Positions 23,321 through 34,984 of a stretch of 64,000 bases of DNA are shown here, one piece after another. Source of the DNA: Epiperipatus broadwayi (Eukaryota > Onychophora > Udeonychophora > Euonychophora > Peripatidae); assembly GCA_028023455.1 (NCBI GenBank), contig JAQFVV010006208.1, positions 7,116,963 through 7,180,962 of the forward strand, read 5' to 3'. Position numbers and translations under genes: made by a program. Numbering within the stretch: position 1 is the first letter of the stretch; every line of letters begins with the position of its first letter. The notes under the pieces are model-generated. The model was not told the DNA's origin. It saw only the letters and a program-made list of their open reading frames with translations, and did not search any database.

Positions 23321-23328
23321 TTTTTAAG

Positions 23329-23470
23329 GTCAAATGGAAGAAGAGACTATGATACCTGGTCCAGAGCCTCCTATTTTCAGAAAAGGAATGAAAGATAAAC
23401 AAGTATTAGAAGGAACTACTCCACGATTTGATCTTAAAGTTTCTGGTTATCCACGACCAGCTATTAAATG
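23329..23470 (+). CDS. Exon c: linker and first half of Ig domain 2
   Basis: The 142-base exon follows TTTTTAAG and ends before GTTAGT. It encodes an acidic linker (QMEEETMIPGPEPP) and the start of an I-set Ig domain (PIFRKGMKDKQVLEG ... VSGYPRPAIKW). The B-strand Cys position is Leu (RFDLKVSG). The intron falls inside the conserved core Trp codon (TG|G), which is completed at 31977. Phase and domain continuity support both junctions. Confidence 0.88.
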
Positions 23471-23594
23471 GTTAGTTTATTAATTTTTTTCAAATTATTT
23501 GTCATTATTGTATTGATAATTATCTTTTTTTGTAATTTAAACTTATATATATATATTGCTTATAATAACTTCTTTCATATACACTTTAATGTAA

Positions 23595-23672
23595 AAAAAA
23601 ATTTCTTAATAAAACTTCTTTATTTTCCTAACAGTTTCAACTGTCCGGCAGTCTTCATCAGAGTTTTCTCAA
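23595..23672 (-). repeat. Family E arm with hammerhead-like core
   Basis: Minus strand: CTCTGATGAAGACTGC, CGGACAGTT, GAAACTG. A five-pair hairpin (GACTG with CAGTT) sits between CTGATGA and GAAAC, with one extra A before the hairpin. Stem I was not found. Confidence 0.4.
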
Positions 23673-23879
23673 ATTAAAAAATTTAAAGTTATACTAGAAC
23701 AAACATTATAGTTGTAATATATATATATTGGTTTATAGTAAGATAGCTTTAGCCTGTCAATGTAATCATTCAAAAGTGGGAATAATTCATTTTCAGAACT
23801 TGTTATATATAGAGAGTAATAACAATATTGAATAATAACAATTGACAACAATTGCAGATTGTCAAGCTAATTTTCGTAA

Positions 23880-24480
23880 CTAATGTATATAGAATGAAAT
23901 AAATTAGTGGAACCCGGATCTAACGTCTGACAGATATGTGTCACCAACTACTCCAGAAATATAAAGAAGGCAAACGAGACCAACTCGCGACAGGTATAAA
24001 AACAAAAGTGAAAAGACTCTCGAGGTCTTTTTCCTGCTATAGTGCTGGCGGGTGTATGTTCAAGGAGACAATATCCCAGGTACTCGGCGCCTGTAGGTAA
24101 TCCAGCCGACTAGGACCTTGAATAGATCATACTGATCTTTTATTATTTTATAATGCGCAACTGGGCTCTTCGTGATTAATTAATTTATGCTTGTTGCAGG
24201 TAGAGTGAATTTATTTATAAACTTTTAACTTTGGTACGCGGGGAACGTTAGGATATTAAGATCCCCAACTGTTGTAGTTAGTTCTCAGTATTATATATAT
24301 ATGTTAGTTATTTATGCATATTAATCTATTTATTGTATATTAAACTATTATATGCCATACCTTGTCTGTTTACTAAACCAAAGTTATCATTGCTGATCCG
24401 TAGGCGAAAGCCGGAACACAGCAGAACTATTTGGTCTTTTAACAAATCCGTTTTATAAAATTATTTTGAGAGTAATGTAT
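23880..24480. repeat. Unassigned GC-richer block, possibly a solo LTR
   Basis: It stands out from its surroundings in base composition, with GGTATAAAAACAAAAGTG (TATA-like) at about 23991 and structured segments such as AGACTCTCGAGGTCT. It may be an LTR or other element fragment. It has no partner in this window. Confidence 0.3.
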
Positions 24481-25203
24481 TATGAGAATGATCAGATAAT
24501 AATTTGCAGAATTTTTAATAATTCAATAAATATTTCATAGTAAAAACTTTTTATACATTATCCACTGTTACAGAGATGCCAATAAGAGAATGTTAAACAC
24601 CAAAATTTGGATTCTGCCTTTATTATTTATCATAGGAGTACCAATAAAGATTAATTAAGTAGCAATGATGTTAAAAAATAATTAATATGGAATTGAAATT
24701 TAAAATTCATACTTTTGATACTAGAAATATTCAGAAATCAGTTTTAAGATTTCTTCAAATATTCATCGTGATTAATGTCAAAATTAGAAGTACATTGTAT
24801 AAATACTAAATATTTGGTAGAAACTTCAAGACTCATCTTTTTTATATCAGGAAAACCATTCAGAATAAAGTGCCCTTCTATTGCTAAGGCATTTTTATCA
24901 AAATAAAGCTTTTTTTTTTTGACAAGTGTTGAAATAAAAATAGAAATTAATTCCAAAATAGATATAAACATTGTATTATTAATGTTGAAATCATAATCAT
25001 TTAAACAAAGGTAGAAAGATCTCATCTTTACCAACTTTTTTTATATAAATAGTCTTTATTACTTGTTAAATATTCATAACATAATCTTAAACATATATGT
25101 GACACTTATTTCTGAATGATTTTTTAAATATATGTTTAAAACTTTGTTTATTAATATTTGCAATTAGTAGTCTGTTAATACGATTTATAGAAAGGTTCTT
25201 ATG

Positions 25204-25805
25204 ACTGAAATACAGGCTTATTATATACCTGCATCAATATATATAAGGTATATGAGCACAGACTTTCACATGACCCACCACTCACCACTTCATCTCATAT
25301 CCCTGGTACACTTGAACACATATATATCGAAAAGAGAAATAATCACCAATATATGTATTTCATGCTAAACCAGCAATCATCAGTTGGTCCAGATTATCAT
25401 CTCCACACATATATGCAATAAGTTCTCAAATATATATTAAGTTAGCCAATCTTCATACTTTAATGGACAGGCTTCGATCCACTCTACACTCCAACTATTC
25501 AACTGACCATCGAATTGAAAATCTGATGATGGAATGCTCAAAGGCCACCCTGAGGCTGAGATTTTCATCACACCGATGTTGACCGAAAGTCAATCTGATC
25601 CCTTGTGTACAGGACATAATCCATTAAATACATATATGAGGGATGGGCAGACATCTCTATTATGTAAAAACTGAAATACAGGCTTATTAAACATCTGTAT
25701 CAATATATGTAATATATAGGGTATATGAGTACAGACTTTCACACAACCCACCACTCTATTTCATAGCACTGATACAGTTGAACACATATATGTCAAAAAG
25801 AAAGA
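25204..25805 (-). mobile_element. Family D element, copy 3: head-to-tail partial dimer
   Basis: ACTGAAATACAGGCTTATTA begins at 25204 and recurs at 25670, a 466-base period. The second unit stops near 25805. This is the longest D monomer; it adds about 200 bases (TGCTCAAAGGCCACCCTGAG, GACCGAAAGTCAATCTGATC) missing from copies 1 and 2. Confidence 0.8.
25334..25400 (-). ncRNA. Type I hammerhead-like ribozyme, family D copy 3
   Basis: Complement of CTGATGA at 25377-25383 and of GAAA at 25358-25361. Stem II, stem III (three pairs) and stem I (TTGGT with ACCAA, GATAA upper helix) are as in copy 1. No core base is changed. Confidence 0.65.
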
Positions 25806-26140
25806 TTGTTGACATAATATTTTGTTTATTATTTGTTTAATTAATTATGATTTCCAAATTTAATAATTCCAAGTTTTAATCGTGTTTGAATTTGATTCCT
25901 ACTCTTAATTCCAATTTTGATTAAAAAACACAAACTAAGTTTTTTTTAAAACAAAAGCTTTAGAAATAGATAACTGCTCTCTTCTTAATGGTTTTCCTAT
26001 CATAGAGAAGGTGGATATATTTTGCTTATTGACAGCTTAAAGGGTCTCTGTTTAGTTCTGCTTCTTTTTCCTTCCACCACCATCATGCTTTGCCAAATAT
26101 TATTCAGCCTACATTGAAAGAAACACTTTGAAATTTCATT

Positions 26141-26482
26141 CATTAAACCAAAAAACATCACATGATCACCATTCTTTATGCTTACACAAGCTGTTTAAAC
26201 AGAGGCAAAATTTTCCATACAGTAGCGCCACTCAGTGTGAGACAGAGTAATCAATGGATGCAGGAAGGTTTGTGCATAAAATCCCTATCTAATGCCTACT
26301 CATCCAATATCCCCAAACTAATTTTTATTTTGGACTCATAGCTTTATTGTTAGCTAAAAAAAAGTAAAAGATGCCTACTGGAGGGCACTAGATAGGGATT
26401 TTATGTAAAACCTTTCTACATCCATTGATTAGTCTGGCTTGCATTGAGTGGCGCTACTGTATTGAGAGTTTTGCCTCTGTTT
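26141..26482. mobile_element. Family A foldback element, copy 5
   Basis: Starts near AAACCAAAAAACATCACATG, ends GAGAGTTTTGCCTCTGT. Flanks share AAATTTCATT (26131-26140 and 26483-26492) with looser similarity beyond. Palindromic arms; the ribozyme section is largely lost. Confidence 0.8.
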
Positions 26483-26499
26483 AAATTTCATTTGTAAGA

Positions 26500-28370
26500 G
26501 TTGTTCATTATTTACATTTAAAAAAATCATTAAATTCTTGCCAAGATATAACTGAAGAAAATTTGATATTGATTATATAAAGAAAATTTGCAATATTGGA
26601 AATAAGCATTAGTCCATGAATTTTGTTGTAGAAACATAAAAATTTATACGGGTAAATAGCTATAAGTTCATTTGAATCTGTTAAATATTTAAAATGGAAA
26701 AGATTTAACTTTCTATGAGTATATTATAATTCTAGTATAAGTTACTGCTTTGTCAACTGCAGAGGTTAATCAATTTACCACTTAATTGTTAGGCTAACCA
26801 TGTCTGACCAGCTCAATACTGGATTATGTTCATAAGATCTCGTGTAAGTAATTCATAACAATAGTCAATCGATCTTGGCAGCAACGTTAAGTTAATAATT
26901 CATTGAGGCAGTTCTGACCATTAAGAATCAATTAATTATTAGTTACAATGAATACTGTAGTAAATATTGTTGTCACAAGTAGGGGTTAAATCACAATGAA
27001 TCTCTAGCAACTAATTATTGTTAAAAAGGAATAACATTACAGCGTACTACATCTGCCGAGGTACACACGATCTACCAGCCCTCGTTTCTCTGCGCACCGC
27101 CTTTTGTTCTATGTCATATCATTCATATCGTTGACTGTAATCAGCCAATAGTATTACTAGCATATCACAGTTACATTTATATCTATTTCATTGACCAGAT
27201 ACATTACTAAGACAATTCACTACTCAGAATCTGAAAGAATCATTTTTTAAATAAACCCGTGAATAATGTCCACCTTTTATTATATCAATACCAATACATT
27301 TTGTCAGATAAAAAGTAATCGTTTTTACCTGACTTTCACTTTGTTATATTGTAATAAATAAAGCATTAAATGTTTTGAAAAGGCTGAAACTTATTATTTA
27401 CGGCAATTTTTGTTTTTAAATTAATCAAATAAGCTTACAGTTTTAAATCTTAATTTAATTGAAATACTAATGATTTTAATGAGCACGTACATGATTTTAC
27501 GCTTACCAGATATGTAACGTTAAGAATATAAATGGATGTCATGGGACAAATAAGTCTGAATGTGTTATTAAGATAATTTACAAACCAATTCTGAAAAAAA
27601 AAATTAAATAAATTTCTAAGTAACGCTCATCTTTTATTAGATATTTTTTGTTGGTTGTTATATTTATTACTACATAACAAAGTGAAAGTCAGGTAAAAGT
27701 GATCTTTTTATATCTGAAAAAATGGATTGGCAATCATATATCAAAGGTGGGCATTACTTACAGATTAGGATCTGATGTGTAAATTATTTTAATAATGTAT
27801 TCGGACTTTGTTTGTTCCATGAAATAGGTTTATATTCATAAATTACATATTTGACCAGCTGTAAAATAATTTATATACTCATTAATATATATACACATAC
27901 ATATGTAGACAAATTCAATAATTTGTTCGAAAGAAAATAAATCTATTAACTATTATTTTAAGATTTTTTTAGTTTACATATCGCATATATATATATATAT
28001 GTAAATAGAAATAAATGCATGTAGGTATCACAAACAGAAAATAATTTTAAGAGTTTTTAAAACAATTTCGCTCCTAATTATTAAACAAATGAAAGAGCAA
28101 TAGTGATAAAAAGGAGTTGTTATTTAATTAAAAAAGCCAGAATTATTTCAATGAGAATTAGAACCATTATTTAAGTATCTATATTTATCATGTGCAAAGC
28201 TTGTTCATTTATTCTGAAAATTTTCTGGTGATTGTTTTTTCATTAAATGGCTTAATATATCCATATTATCTGTTTCTTTTATTCTACCCAAGATATGTCT
28301 AGTCTTGGCGGCTTTTATTAGTTTAATCAACGAGTGACTGATTTTCTTTTAAATTCCAAGTTCATAGCTA
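26500..28370. repeat. Intronic sequence with one foldback
   Basis: Inverted arms TTTACCTGACTTTCACTTTG (near 27326) and CAAAGTGAAAGTCAGGTAAA (near 27678) form a foldback of roughly 27240-27770. The rest, including a GC-richer stretch at 27040-27120, has no recognised identity. Confidence 0.5.
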
Positions 28371-28391
28371 GCATTTTTATAATATTATTGA

Positions 28392-28674
28392 ACCACTAAA
28401 CATTACATGATCACCATTCTTAATGCTTACCCAAGCTGTTTACACAGAGGCAAGTCTCCATACAGTAGCGCCACTCAGTGCAAGCCAGAGTAATCAATAG
28501 ATGCAGATCTAGGTGCAATTCTCTCAGATCCAAGGCTCCTCATTAATGAAAGCCACAAGCTAGTCCGGGGATATTAAATGACTAGGTGGGGATTTTATGC
28601 ACAAACCTTCCTGCATCCATTGATTACTCCGGCTTGCACTGAGTGGTGCTACTATATGGAGAGTTTTGTCTCTG
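28392..28674. mobile_element. Family A foldback element, copy 6
   Basis: Starts ACCACTAAACATTACATGATC, ends GAGAGTTTTGTCTCTG. Perfect 14-base flanks TATAATATTATTGA (28378-28391 and 28675-28688). The core near 28550 has TTAATGA and a deletion that removes GAAA, so the ribozyme is dead. Confidence 0.9.
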
Positions 28675-29635
28675 TATAATATTATTGACTAAGAAAATCT
28701 TAAATATATAATGCAAAGCAAGCACATACTACACAGGTAAATATTTGTCATTCTTGTTTGGTAAGCTAGCTAATATGTCCACCTGTATGCTTTCATTAGA
28801 ATTATTGGAATCGTTATTTGCATTTTAGATATTCACCATTGGCACCACTGCTCTTCAACAACTATATTTAGGTACATCTACCTATGATCATCATCATCGG
28901 TAGATGACTTTATTTTCAAAGTAATTATGTATTCCATCACTGCTCAATATATAGCAAGTTAAATACAATTATTGGGGATTACTTTATCCATTCATGTATA
29001 CATATAGGTATAACTTTGAAATAGATTATTGAGCTAAGCAACTTGCATATAAATTTCTATTGTGCCACTTATTGTTTATATTTATTGATATATGGTAAAC
29101 AAATTCATTTTATAACTGCTTATACTTGGCCAGATGTGATTTCTGAGATGAACAAATGTGTTTAATTACCTTGTTGTAAAAGTTTCTGGCTATATCTATG
29201 TGATATTACAATGTTATTGTAGTGTAATGCTAGTCATTATAAAGCGGCTCTTTTTTTGGCATGAAATGTCAGCTGGAGTGATTTACGTAATCTATTCTTG
29301 AATGGAAAATTAATGACGTGTGTATATTATTTAATATTTTGGAAAAGTAACGAATTAATAAGTTGTATAAAAAAGTAAATAAAATATCGGAACAAATCAA
29401 ATGGCATTGAAATTTAATTTATATATAGATAGCCATCGTTTGAATACTCTCATCACTAAAACTTTTCAATTTACCTATTTTTACAGGTAAATTAATTATT
29501 TATGATATGAGTTATCACAACATTAGTTAGTCTCCGTCACAAGTGGACTTGTAACATGTTGATGATATGTCAGAAGAATTGGAATGTTGTTTTGATAATT
29601 TGTGCATGACTAATATAGTTATCTATATATAGCCG

Positions 29636-30936
29636 AATTATATACGCGTGTGCATTTTTAATATTAACACAAATATTAAGTTATTACAAAAATCAAATGA
29701 GTAAATTTCTCAGAAGGTTTTGTAATATTTGACTAGATTGAGCTTTGATCCATCATTCTAATACTGCACTATCGGCATAGGAGAGTGTAACTAATTGTTG
29801 TGTTTGTCATACGAATATCATCCCGATATACGTGGACTGTGGTTTATTGCTATATACTAGATATGTAGACGACATTTTTATAGCTGCACCTAAAGAAATA
29901 ATAGAAGACATTAAGACAGACCTCACAACAGCATTAGGTCTAAACATAAACACAGATCAAAACGAAGCTCTCAATAGCATTAAATATCTAGACCTACAAG
30001 TGACGATAGAGGCTCATCGCTTCTGTTACAGAATGACCATCAAACCGGTCAATGTTAGGGGACACATACACCACTCATCGAACACTCCATATACATATAA
30101 AATGGCTGGTCTGAAATCTTTCTTATACAGAAATGCAAATTTGTGCAGCTTTGAGGCTGATAAAAGGAAGAACATTGAGATGTTCAGAAAGGAACAAATA
30201 AATGCAAAATATAACAAGAGGGCGATCGATAATATCATTAGGAATTTTGAAAACGGTCCCATTCGAGAACAGAAACAAAATAAACCTCATATCTTGCCGC
30301 CATATATTAAAAATATACATAAAGATTTACACACAATCTTTAGTAATGATTTTAGTTTATGTTACCACTTCCCTCCCAATTTCAACAGATATATAAACAA
30401 TACTAAAGACTACATCCCCCCAATATACGCCCAACACGCCATTTACAAGATCGCCTGTAATAATAATAATTGTCCAGCGGCATATTATGGGGAGACTAGA
30501 GCATCCATCCATACAAGACTTGCACAACATGTATATGCATTCAATAAGGCCTCAGCTGACCCATCTATTTTTGCGCAGCATGCAACTTCTACGGGACACC
30601 AGTGTAGGCCAGACAAGTCTCACGTTATGTGCAGAGAGCAGCAGGAATTGCGAAGAAAAAATGAGAGGCATGTTATATCATCTCTGATGTACATGCCATG
30701 AATAAAAAAGAGACATTTTATGCCATATCTAAGAAGTGGCAGATCTAGATCTATCCCACTCTTATTGGCATATTTAGTCTGACCCAATTTGCATAGTTTA
30801 TTTCTTGAAAATGAAGGCTTAGACCTTTGAAAGCGTTCTAATAAATCGATAAAAAGTTCGTAATTCGTTTGATTTATGGTTATTATATATATTTAATTTA
30901 TACGTGTGTATTTTCATATTAACACAAATATTAGAG
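29636..30936 (+). mobile_element. Penelope-like element, 5'-truncated, with flanking direct repeats
   Basis: The element holds the open frame at 29832-30701. It is bracketed by diverged direct repeats 29636-29680 and 30895-30936, both containing ATTAACACAAATATTA. Penelope-like elements characteristically carry such pseudo-LTRs. A degenerate GAAA-type motif (GAAGGCTTAGACCTTTGAAA, about 30812-30831) may be a ribozyme relic. Confidence 0.7.
29832..30701 (+). CDS. Penelope-like RT C-terminus with GIY-YIG endonuclease
   Basis: The 289-residue open frame starts inside the reverse transcriptase: YVDD at residues 11-14 is the catalytic RT motif, followed by thumb-like sequence with GHIHHSSNTPYTYK. 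The C-terminal part is a GIY-YIG nuclease of the Penelope type: YKI at 205-207, YYG at 218-220, Arg 223 and a downstream Glu near 270, with Cys 209/214 and His 250/256 as candidate zinc ligands. RT fingers and N-terminus are missing, so a 5' truncation is inferred. The start is only the first in-frame Met. The absence of stops suggests recent insertion. Confidence 0.85.
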   Translation: MDCGLLLYTRYVDDIFIAAPKEIIEDIKTDLTTALGLNINTDQNEALNSIKYLDLQVTIEAHRFCYRMTIKPVNVRGHIHHSSNTPYTYKMAGLKSFLYRNANLCSFEADKRKNIEMFRKEQINAKYNKRAIDNIIRNFENGPIREQKQNKPHILPPYIKNIHKDLHTIFSNDFSLCYHFPPNFNRYINNTKDYIPPIYAQHAIYKIACNNNNCPAAYYGETRASIHTRLAQHVYAFNKASADPSIFAQHATSTGHQCRPDKSHVMCREQQELRRKNERHVISSLMYMP

Positions 30937-31074
30937 TTTACAATTTTTTTTTTCGTAACTGCCAAATCTGATTTTTATTCGGGCAGAATAGTGATTTTAA
31001 TAATCACTGCATTGTAAATACGATGAATGTATTTAATTGCACACTCGTGTATTTACTCTATTTTTTCAGTCGTG

Positions 31075-31720
31075 GGGAAAAATATTTCTTTTGTCAGACT
31101 GCGCCAATTCTGTTGTGTTTGGTCTGGATTACAGACTCAAGCCAACAGTAACAAAAAATATGACCACCTGAAGTTCAATTAATATGATTTATTAGGATTA
31201 AATGTATTTACATAATATACAATATCAATTAATATACTCCCATGTATATAATCTCAATTAATACAGGCACAGTCATGCCTGAAAGCTATATATGACAGCC
31301 TGTCTCGTGAGTTTGTCACATGATCTTCTGGCTGCACCAGATAGCTTGCCTAGAGTTGGCTCTGGTCTTAGCAGCTTCCAGTCCTATCGTGGATTTGCCT
31401 CACTGCACAGACCTATAGCATATAGGCTATAATGGAAATGCTCCCTGTTATATGTGGTTTCAATGGAGAATGTGTACCATTGCTTAGGTTAGACCGACGT
31501 TCTCTCCTTACCTCCAAAAAGGCTCACTATTTATTGTCAGATCCCCAACATTACTGGAAGCAATCAGATTCACAGAGCATCATTGCTTATTGGCCCATAC
31601 TAAGCATTGGCTGTGTTTTGTCTGTTTACCCATCGGTTAGCGGCAATGAATGTTCGGCCATTCAGATAAGGAAGGAATCTGGACTAGTCCACTTCTGAAG
31701 GCAAGATGAGATATGACACT
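31075..31720. repeat. Unassigned GC-richer block
   Basis: It is clearly richer in G and C than its surroundings. It contains TCACATGATCTTCTGG and an 88-codon open frame (31432-31698) with no recognised domain. It could be a solo LTR or other insertion; the ends are unclear. Confidence 0.3.
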
Positions 31721-31976
31721 AATGATGTCCTCTTTAAACATTGATATATTTTTTGGTGAACAATAAAATCTTTGAAGCTCTTGTTTTGTAAAAATCTTTT
31801 AGATGATACATTTAACTGAAAAAATTTAATTATTATTTGTGATCAAAGTTGTAAAGATAATATAGAACATGAGGGCATATTTAATACATGAGAACATTGT
31901 ATTAGTAGCATTTAAATTATTTTTGATTATCACTAATTAAAATTAATACTGTTTTTTTTTATCTTTACAATCATAG

Positions 31977-32158
31977 GTTCAAAGATGGAGAAGAAATAGG
32001 CATGACTCCTGATGGAAAATTTAGAGTTATCATTGATCCTGAGGGTGTAATATCATTTACAATTGATGGTGTCACTCCAGAAGATGCAGGGGTTTACTCG
32101 TGTGTAGCATCTAATTATGTGGGTGAAACAAAAACAGAAGGAAAACTTTCAGTTATAG
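31977..32158 (+). CDS. Exon d: second half of Ig domain 2
   Basis: The 182-base exon follows TCATAG and ends before GTAAAA. Its first G completes the core Trp codon, then FKDGEEIG, FTIDGVTPEDAGVYSCVASN and KLSVI complete the I-set fold. The F-strand Cys is present while its B-strand partner is Leu (exon c), so no disulfide can form. It ends in phase 1. Confidence 0.93.
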
Positions 32159-32299
32159 GTAAAATTTCAGAATTATATAATCATAAATATTCATATTGGC
32201 GGTTGCTTTTATTTTTATTTTTAATGGAATGATCTATTTTCAGTATATTTTTAAAAATATTTTCCTTCATTTTTTTTTAATCCTGACATATATACAAAA

Positions 32300-32495
32300 A
32301 AAAGACCATATTGCTTTGAATATAAGATACTCCTGAATTTAAGATTCAGTAGGATTTTAAGCATAGAAATGGCGGGAAAAACTCTATAAGTTAATAAATT
32401 TTTTGCTTTGAATTTAAGACACACTTCCACTTTTACAGATCCAAAATTTGGATAAAATGTGTCTCTTATATTCGAAGTATTTCTGTTTGCAATTT
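32300..32495. repeat. Small MITE-like inverted repeat
   Basis: CTTTGAATATAAGATAC (near 32313) and GTCTCTTATATTCGAAG (near 32460) are inverted. Inside, CTTTGAATTTAAGACACAC repeats the theme. This looks like a short DNA transposon relic in a 572-base intron. Confidence 0.5.
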
Positions 32496-32730
32496 TTTTA
32501 TTAATAAATTTTTCATTAATTTCAAATTTTGATTAACTAAGTTCTAAATATTTCAATATGATAGCTTATTAAGGAAAAAGAAAAAAAAGGTGGATTTCAG
32601 CAAGGTTTTTATATAAAAATCTATTTAAAAATTAATTTGTCATATTAAGAAATAAATCTAATCTAAATAACATAAAAAATTATTTCATTTGCAAATTATA
32701 TTTACCTTTGTAAAAATATTTATATTTTAG

Positions 32731-33373
32731 AAAAACCTAGAAAATTTGGGGAACCAGAAAAGGCTCCATTATTTTTACAGCCTTTAAAAGATATTGAAGT
32801 TATAGAAGGAAATCCAGCTCGGTTTGAGTGTCTAATTGCGGGTAATCCTCATCCTGATGTTATCTGGAGTCAAGAAGATCATATTATACATCCCTCAGCA
32901 GATTTCAGGCCCTTTGCAGATAAAGAAAAATGTATCTTAAGTATTAGAACTGTATTACCTGAAGATGCCGGTATTTATAGTGTTCATATTTCAAATCCTT
33001 TGGGAGAAGCAAAATCTAAAGCCAAATTAACTGTGAAAGAAGATCCAAAGAAAAAAAAAGTTATTTATATTCCACCTACTTTTAAACAGCGTTTTACAGA
33101 TGTTGAAGTTGTTAAAGGTAATATGTGCAAATTTGAATGCTCTGTAACAGGTGACCCTAAGCCTGATATTATGTGGTACTACAACAGACGACCCTTAAAG
33201 AGTGGAACCTATCGAAAAATTGTTCAAGAAGGAGAATATAATGCCTTGATAGTTCTTGAAGTTGGCAAAGAAGACAGGGGAGAATTCATTTGTAAAGCCA
33301 GTAATGCAGCAGGCGAAGCCACCTGTACTGCTGAGTTGTCTGTCATCGAAGCTAAAACAATTAGTAGAGATAG
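32731..33373 (+). CDS. Exon e: Ig domains 3 and 4 in one exon
   Basis: At 643 bases this is the largest exon. Ig3 (PLFLQPLKDIEVIEG ... KAKLTVKE) has a B-strand Cys (RFECLIAG), Trp in DVIWSQED and D-A-G-I-Y, but Val in place of the F-strand Cys (YSVHISN). A basic linker (EDPKKKKVIYIPP) leads to Ig4 (FECSVTG, DIMWYYNRRP, DRGEFICKASN), which has both Cys residues. The exon enters in phase 1 and leaves in phase 2 (AG|G, Arg), the only module boundary not in phase 1. An intron between Ig3 and Ig4 appears lost. Confidence 0.95.
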
Positions 33374-33524
33374 GTAAGACTTAATTTATCACTATATTCC
33401 GATTTATTTGTTCAGTTTTAATAATATTAATTCACAAAATGCAAATAATTATAATCTATTTTCTTGTTTTTTGCATGTTAATACATAAATAAAATCAAAA
33501 TAAGAATAGATAATATATATATAT

Positions 33525-33595
33525 TTAACACAAAAACTTCTTTTAGCAATGTTTTATTGCCCTCCTCAGCATAACATATATATTATTGAGAACAT
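33525..33595 (-). repeat. Family E-like hairpin with CTGAGGA
   Basis: Minus strand: GCTGAGGAGGGCAATAAAAC then ATTGCTAAAAGAAG. The hairpin GCAAT with ATTGC follows CTGAGGA, but the GAAA position reads AAAA. Likely relic. Confidence 0.3.
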
Positions 33596-34013
33596 TAGCA
33601 AACCATTTTACGTAATAATATCTACAAATAAAAAAGAATCCTACCTCCTTTCTAAAAAGTCGGTGGGAGTATTAAAGCTTATTTGCGTATAATTTACATG
33701 ATTTTTATATTACATCCTCCACCCACTTTTATTTATTCATTGCCATGATTATGATATTGTGACAAAGATATTGAAAGCATGCTAAGCATAGGATACATAT
33801 TGTTAGTAAAAAGTCCAGCAAAATTAGGAGGAAAATGGGTTTATTAAATAATTGGAAAGTGTAGGAAGTGATTGTAAATATGTAAATAACATTTTTAAGA
33901 GGTATAAAATATGTATTTAATTATTATTATTTTTGGAAAAAAATTGTAAAAAAATTTTTTTTAATTATAAGTATAATTTTTTTTTTAGTTTTAATTTATG
34001 TGAATGAATATTC

Positions 34014-34185
34014 GGGGTTCGAACTCAGACTTTCACACGACCCACCACTCTCAGTGCCATCTCATATTGCTGACCCACCTGATCGCACACATGTTGAAAA
34101 GATAAATAATCACCAATATACGTATTTCATGCTAAACCAGCAATCATCAGTTGGGTCGTGTGAAAGTCTGAGTTCGAACCCGCAT
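34014..34185 (-). mobile_element. Family D mini-foldback, copy 4, with hammerhead-like core
   Basis: Outer arms GTTCGAACTCAGACTTTCAC (34018) and GTGAAAGTCTGAGTTCGAAC (34162) are perfect inverted repeats. Inside, on the minus strand: CTGATGA (34144-34150 complement), stem II as in the family, GAAA (34125-34128 complement), stem III ATACGTAT as a perfect four-pair palindrome, and cleavage-site A. Stem I keeps four pairs before a mismatch. Confidence 0.7.
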
Positions 34186-34329
34186 ATATTACATATATAA
34201 ATGCAGGTTTAAGCCTGTACAACATAGTAAATGAATATTGTAAATTGTATGTATGTGTAAGATCTAAAATACGTTAAATTTATTTATTTATTTGATTATA
34301 ATATATAAGTATATTTTTAAAAGAATTGC

Positions 34330-34625
34330 AATTTAATGTAAATAATGCCCAGTAGATGGAGTAGATTATGTTGTGGAACTGGGATGGAGCAGAATATGGG
34401 AAAACTTAGACTGGGGGATGTAACATAAAGTAGCTAACAGGTTTCTCTGGGCATAATTGCTGAGAGATTCTTGACTTCGTTTAAGCAGAAGCTACAGTAC
34501 ATCACATCACATATGAATTGTATAGTATATCTTGAGAAGGTCTCAATGGAGATGAAAGCCGGTTCGATAAATATTAAAATATACTTATTAATGGTTATTT
34601 ATTTCAATCTATTTACTGTTAAGTT
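34330..34625. repeat. Family C-related element
   Basis: ATGCCCAGTAGATGGAGTAG resembles family C TGTCCAATAGGTGGAGTAAA, and GAGATGAAAGCCGG resembles GAGATGAAAGCCAG near 8029. Divergent, probably older. Confidence 0.45.
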
Positions 34626-34984
34626 TTTTTTACATGGCGTCTCCAAGCGCTTAATTATCAATAATAATATCTAGATTTTATTTTTAAATACATCTTTTTT
34701 TTCTTTTAATATATCTGTCACACATTAATACAGCAATGAAAATATTACTACTACTACTATTACACACTTTCATATTATCTAAAAGTAATGAAGTTATTTT
34801 CTACTTACAGCTTACATTATTAATCATTAATACAGACTTATACAAAATGCATATCTTTTGTTTATAATTACAAACATATATATATTACACATTAAAAAAC
34901 GGCAGATAAGTCTGTAATTTCTAATATCTTCTTTATCACCTTTTTAAAATATTAATATTAATACTGCATTTTCCCAATCAAATA

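Noticed and set aside
24405-24440. CTGATCCGTAGGCGAAAGCC as a ribozyme core
   Set aside because: It resembles the motif order but lacks the GA of CTGANGA, and no stem I or III can be drawn.
25525-25545. CTGATGATGGAATG as another hammerhead core
   Set aside because: No stem II between CTGATGA and GAAA, and it lies outside the conserved fold of family D.
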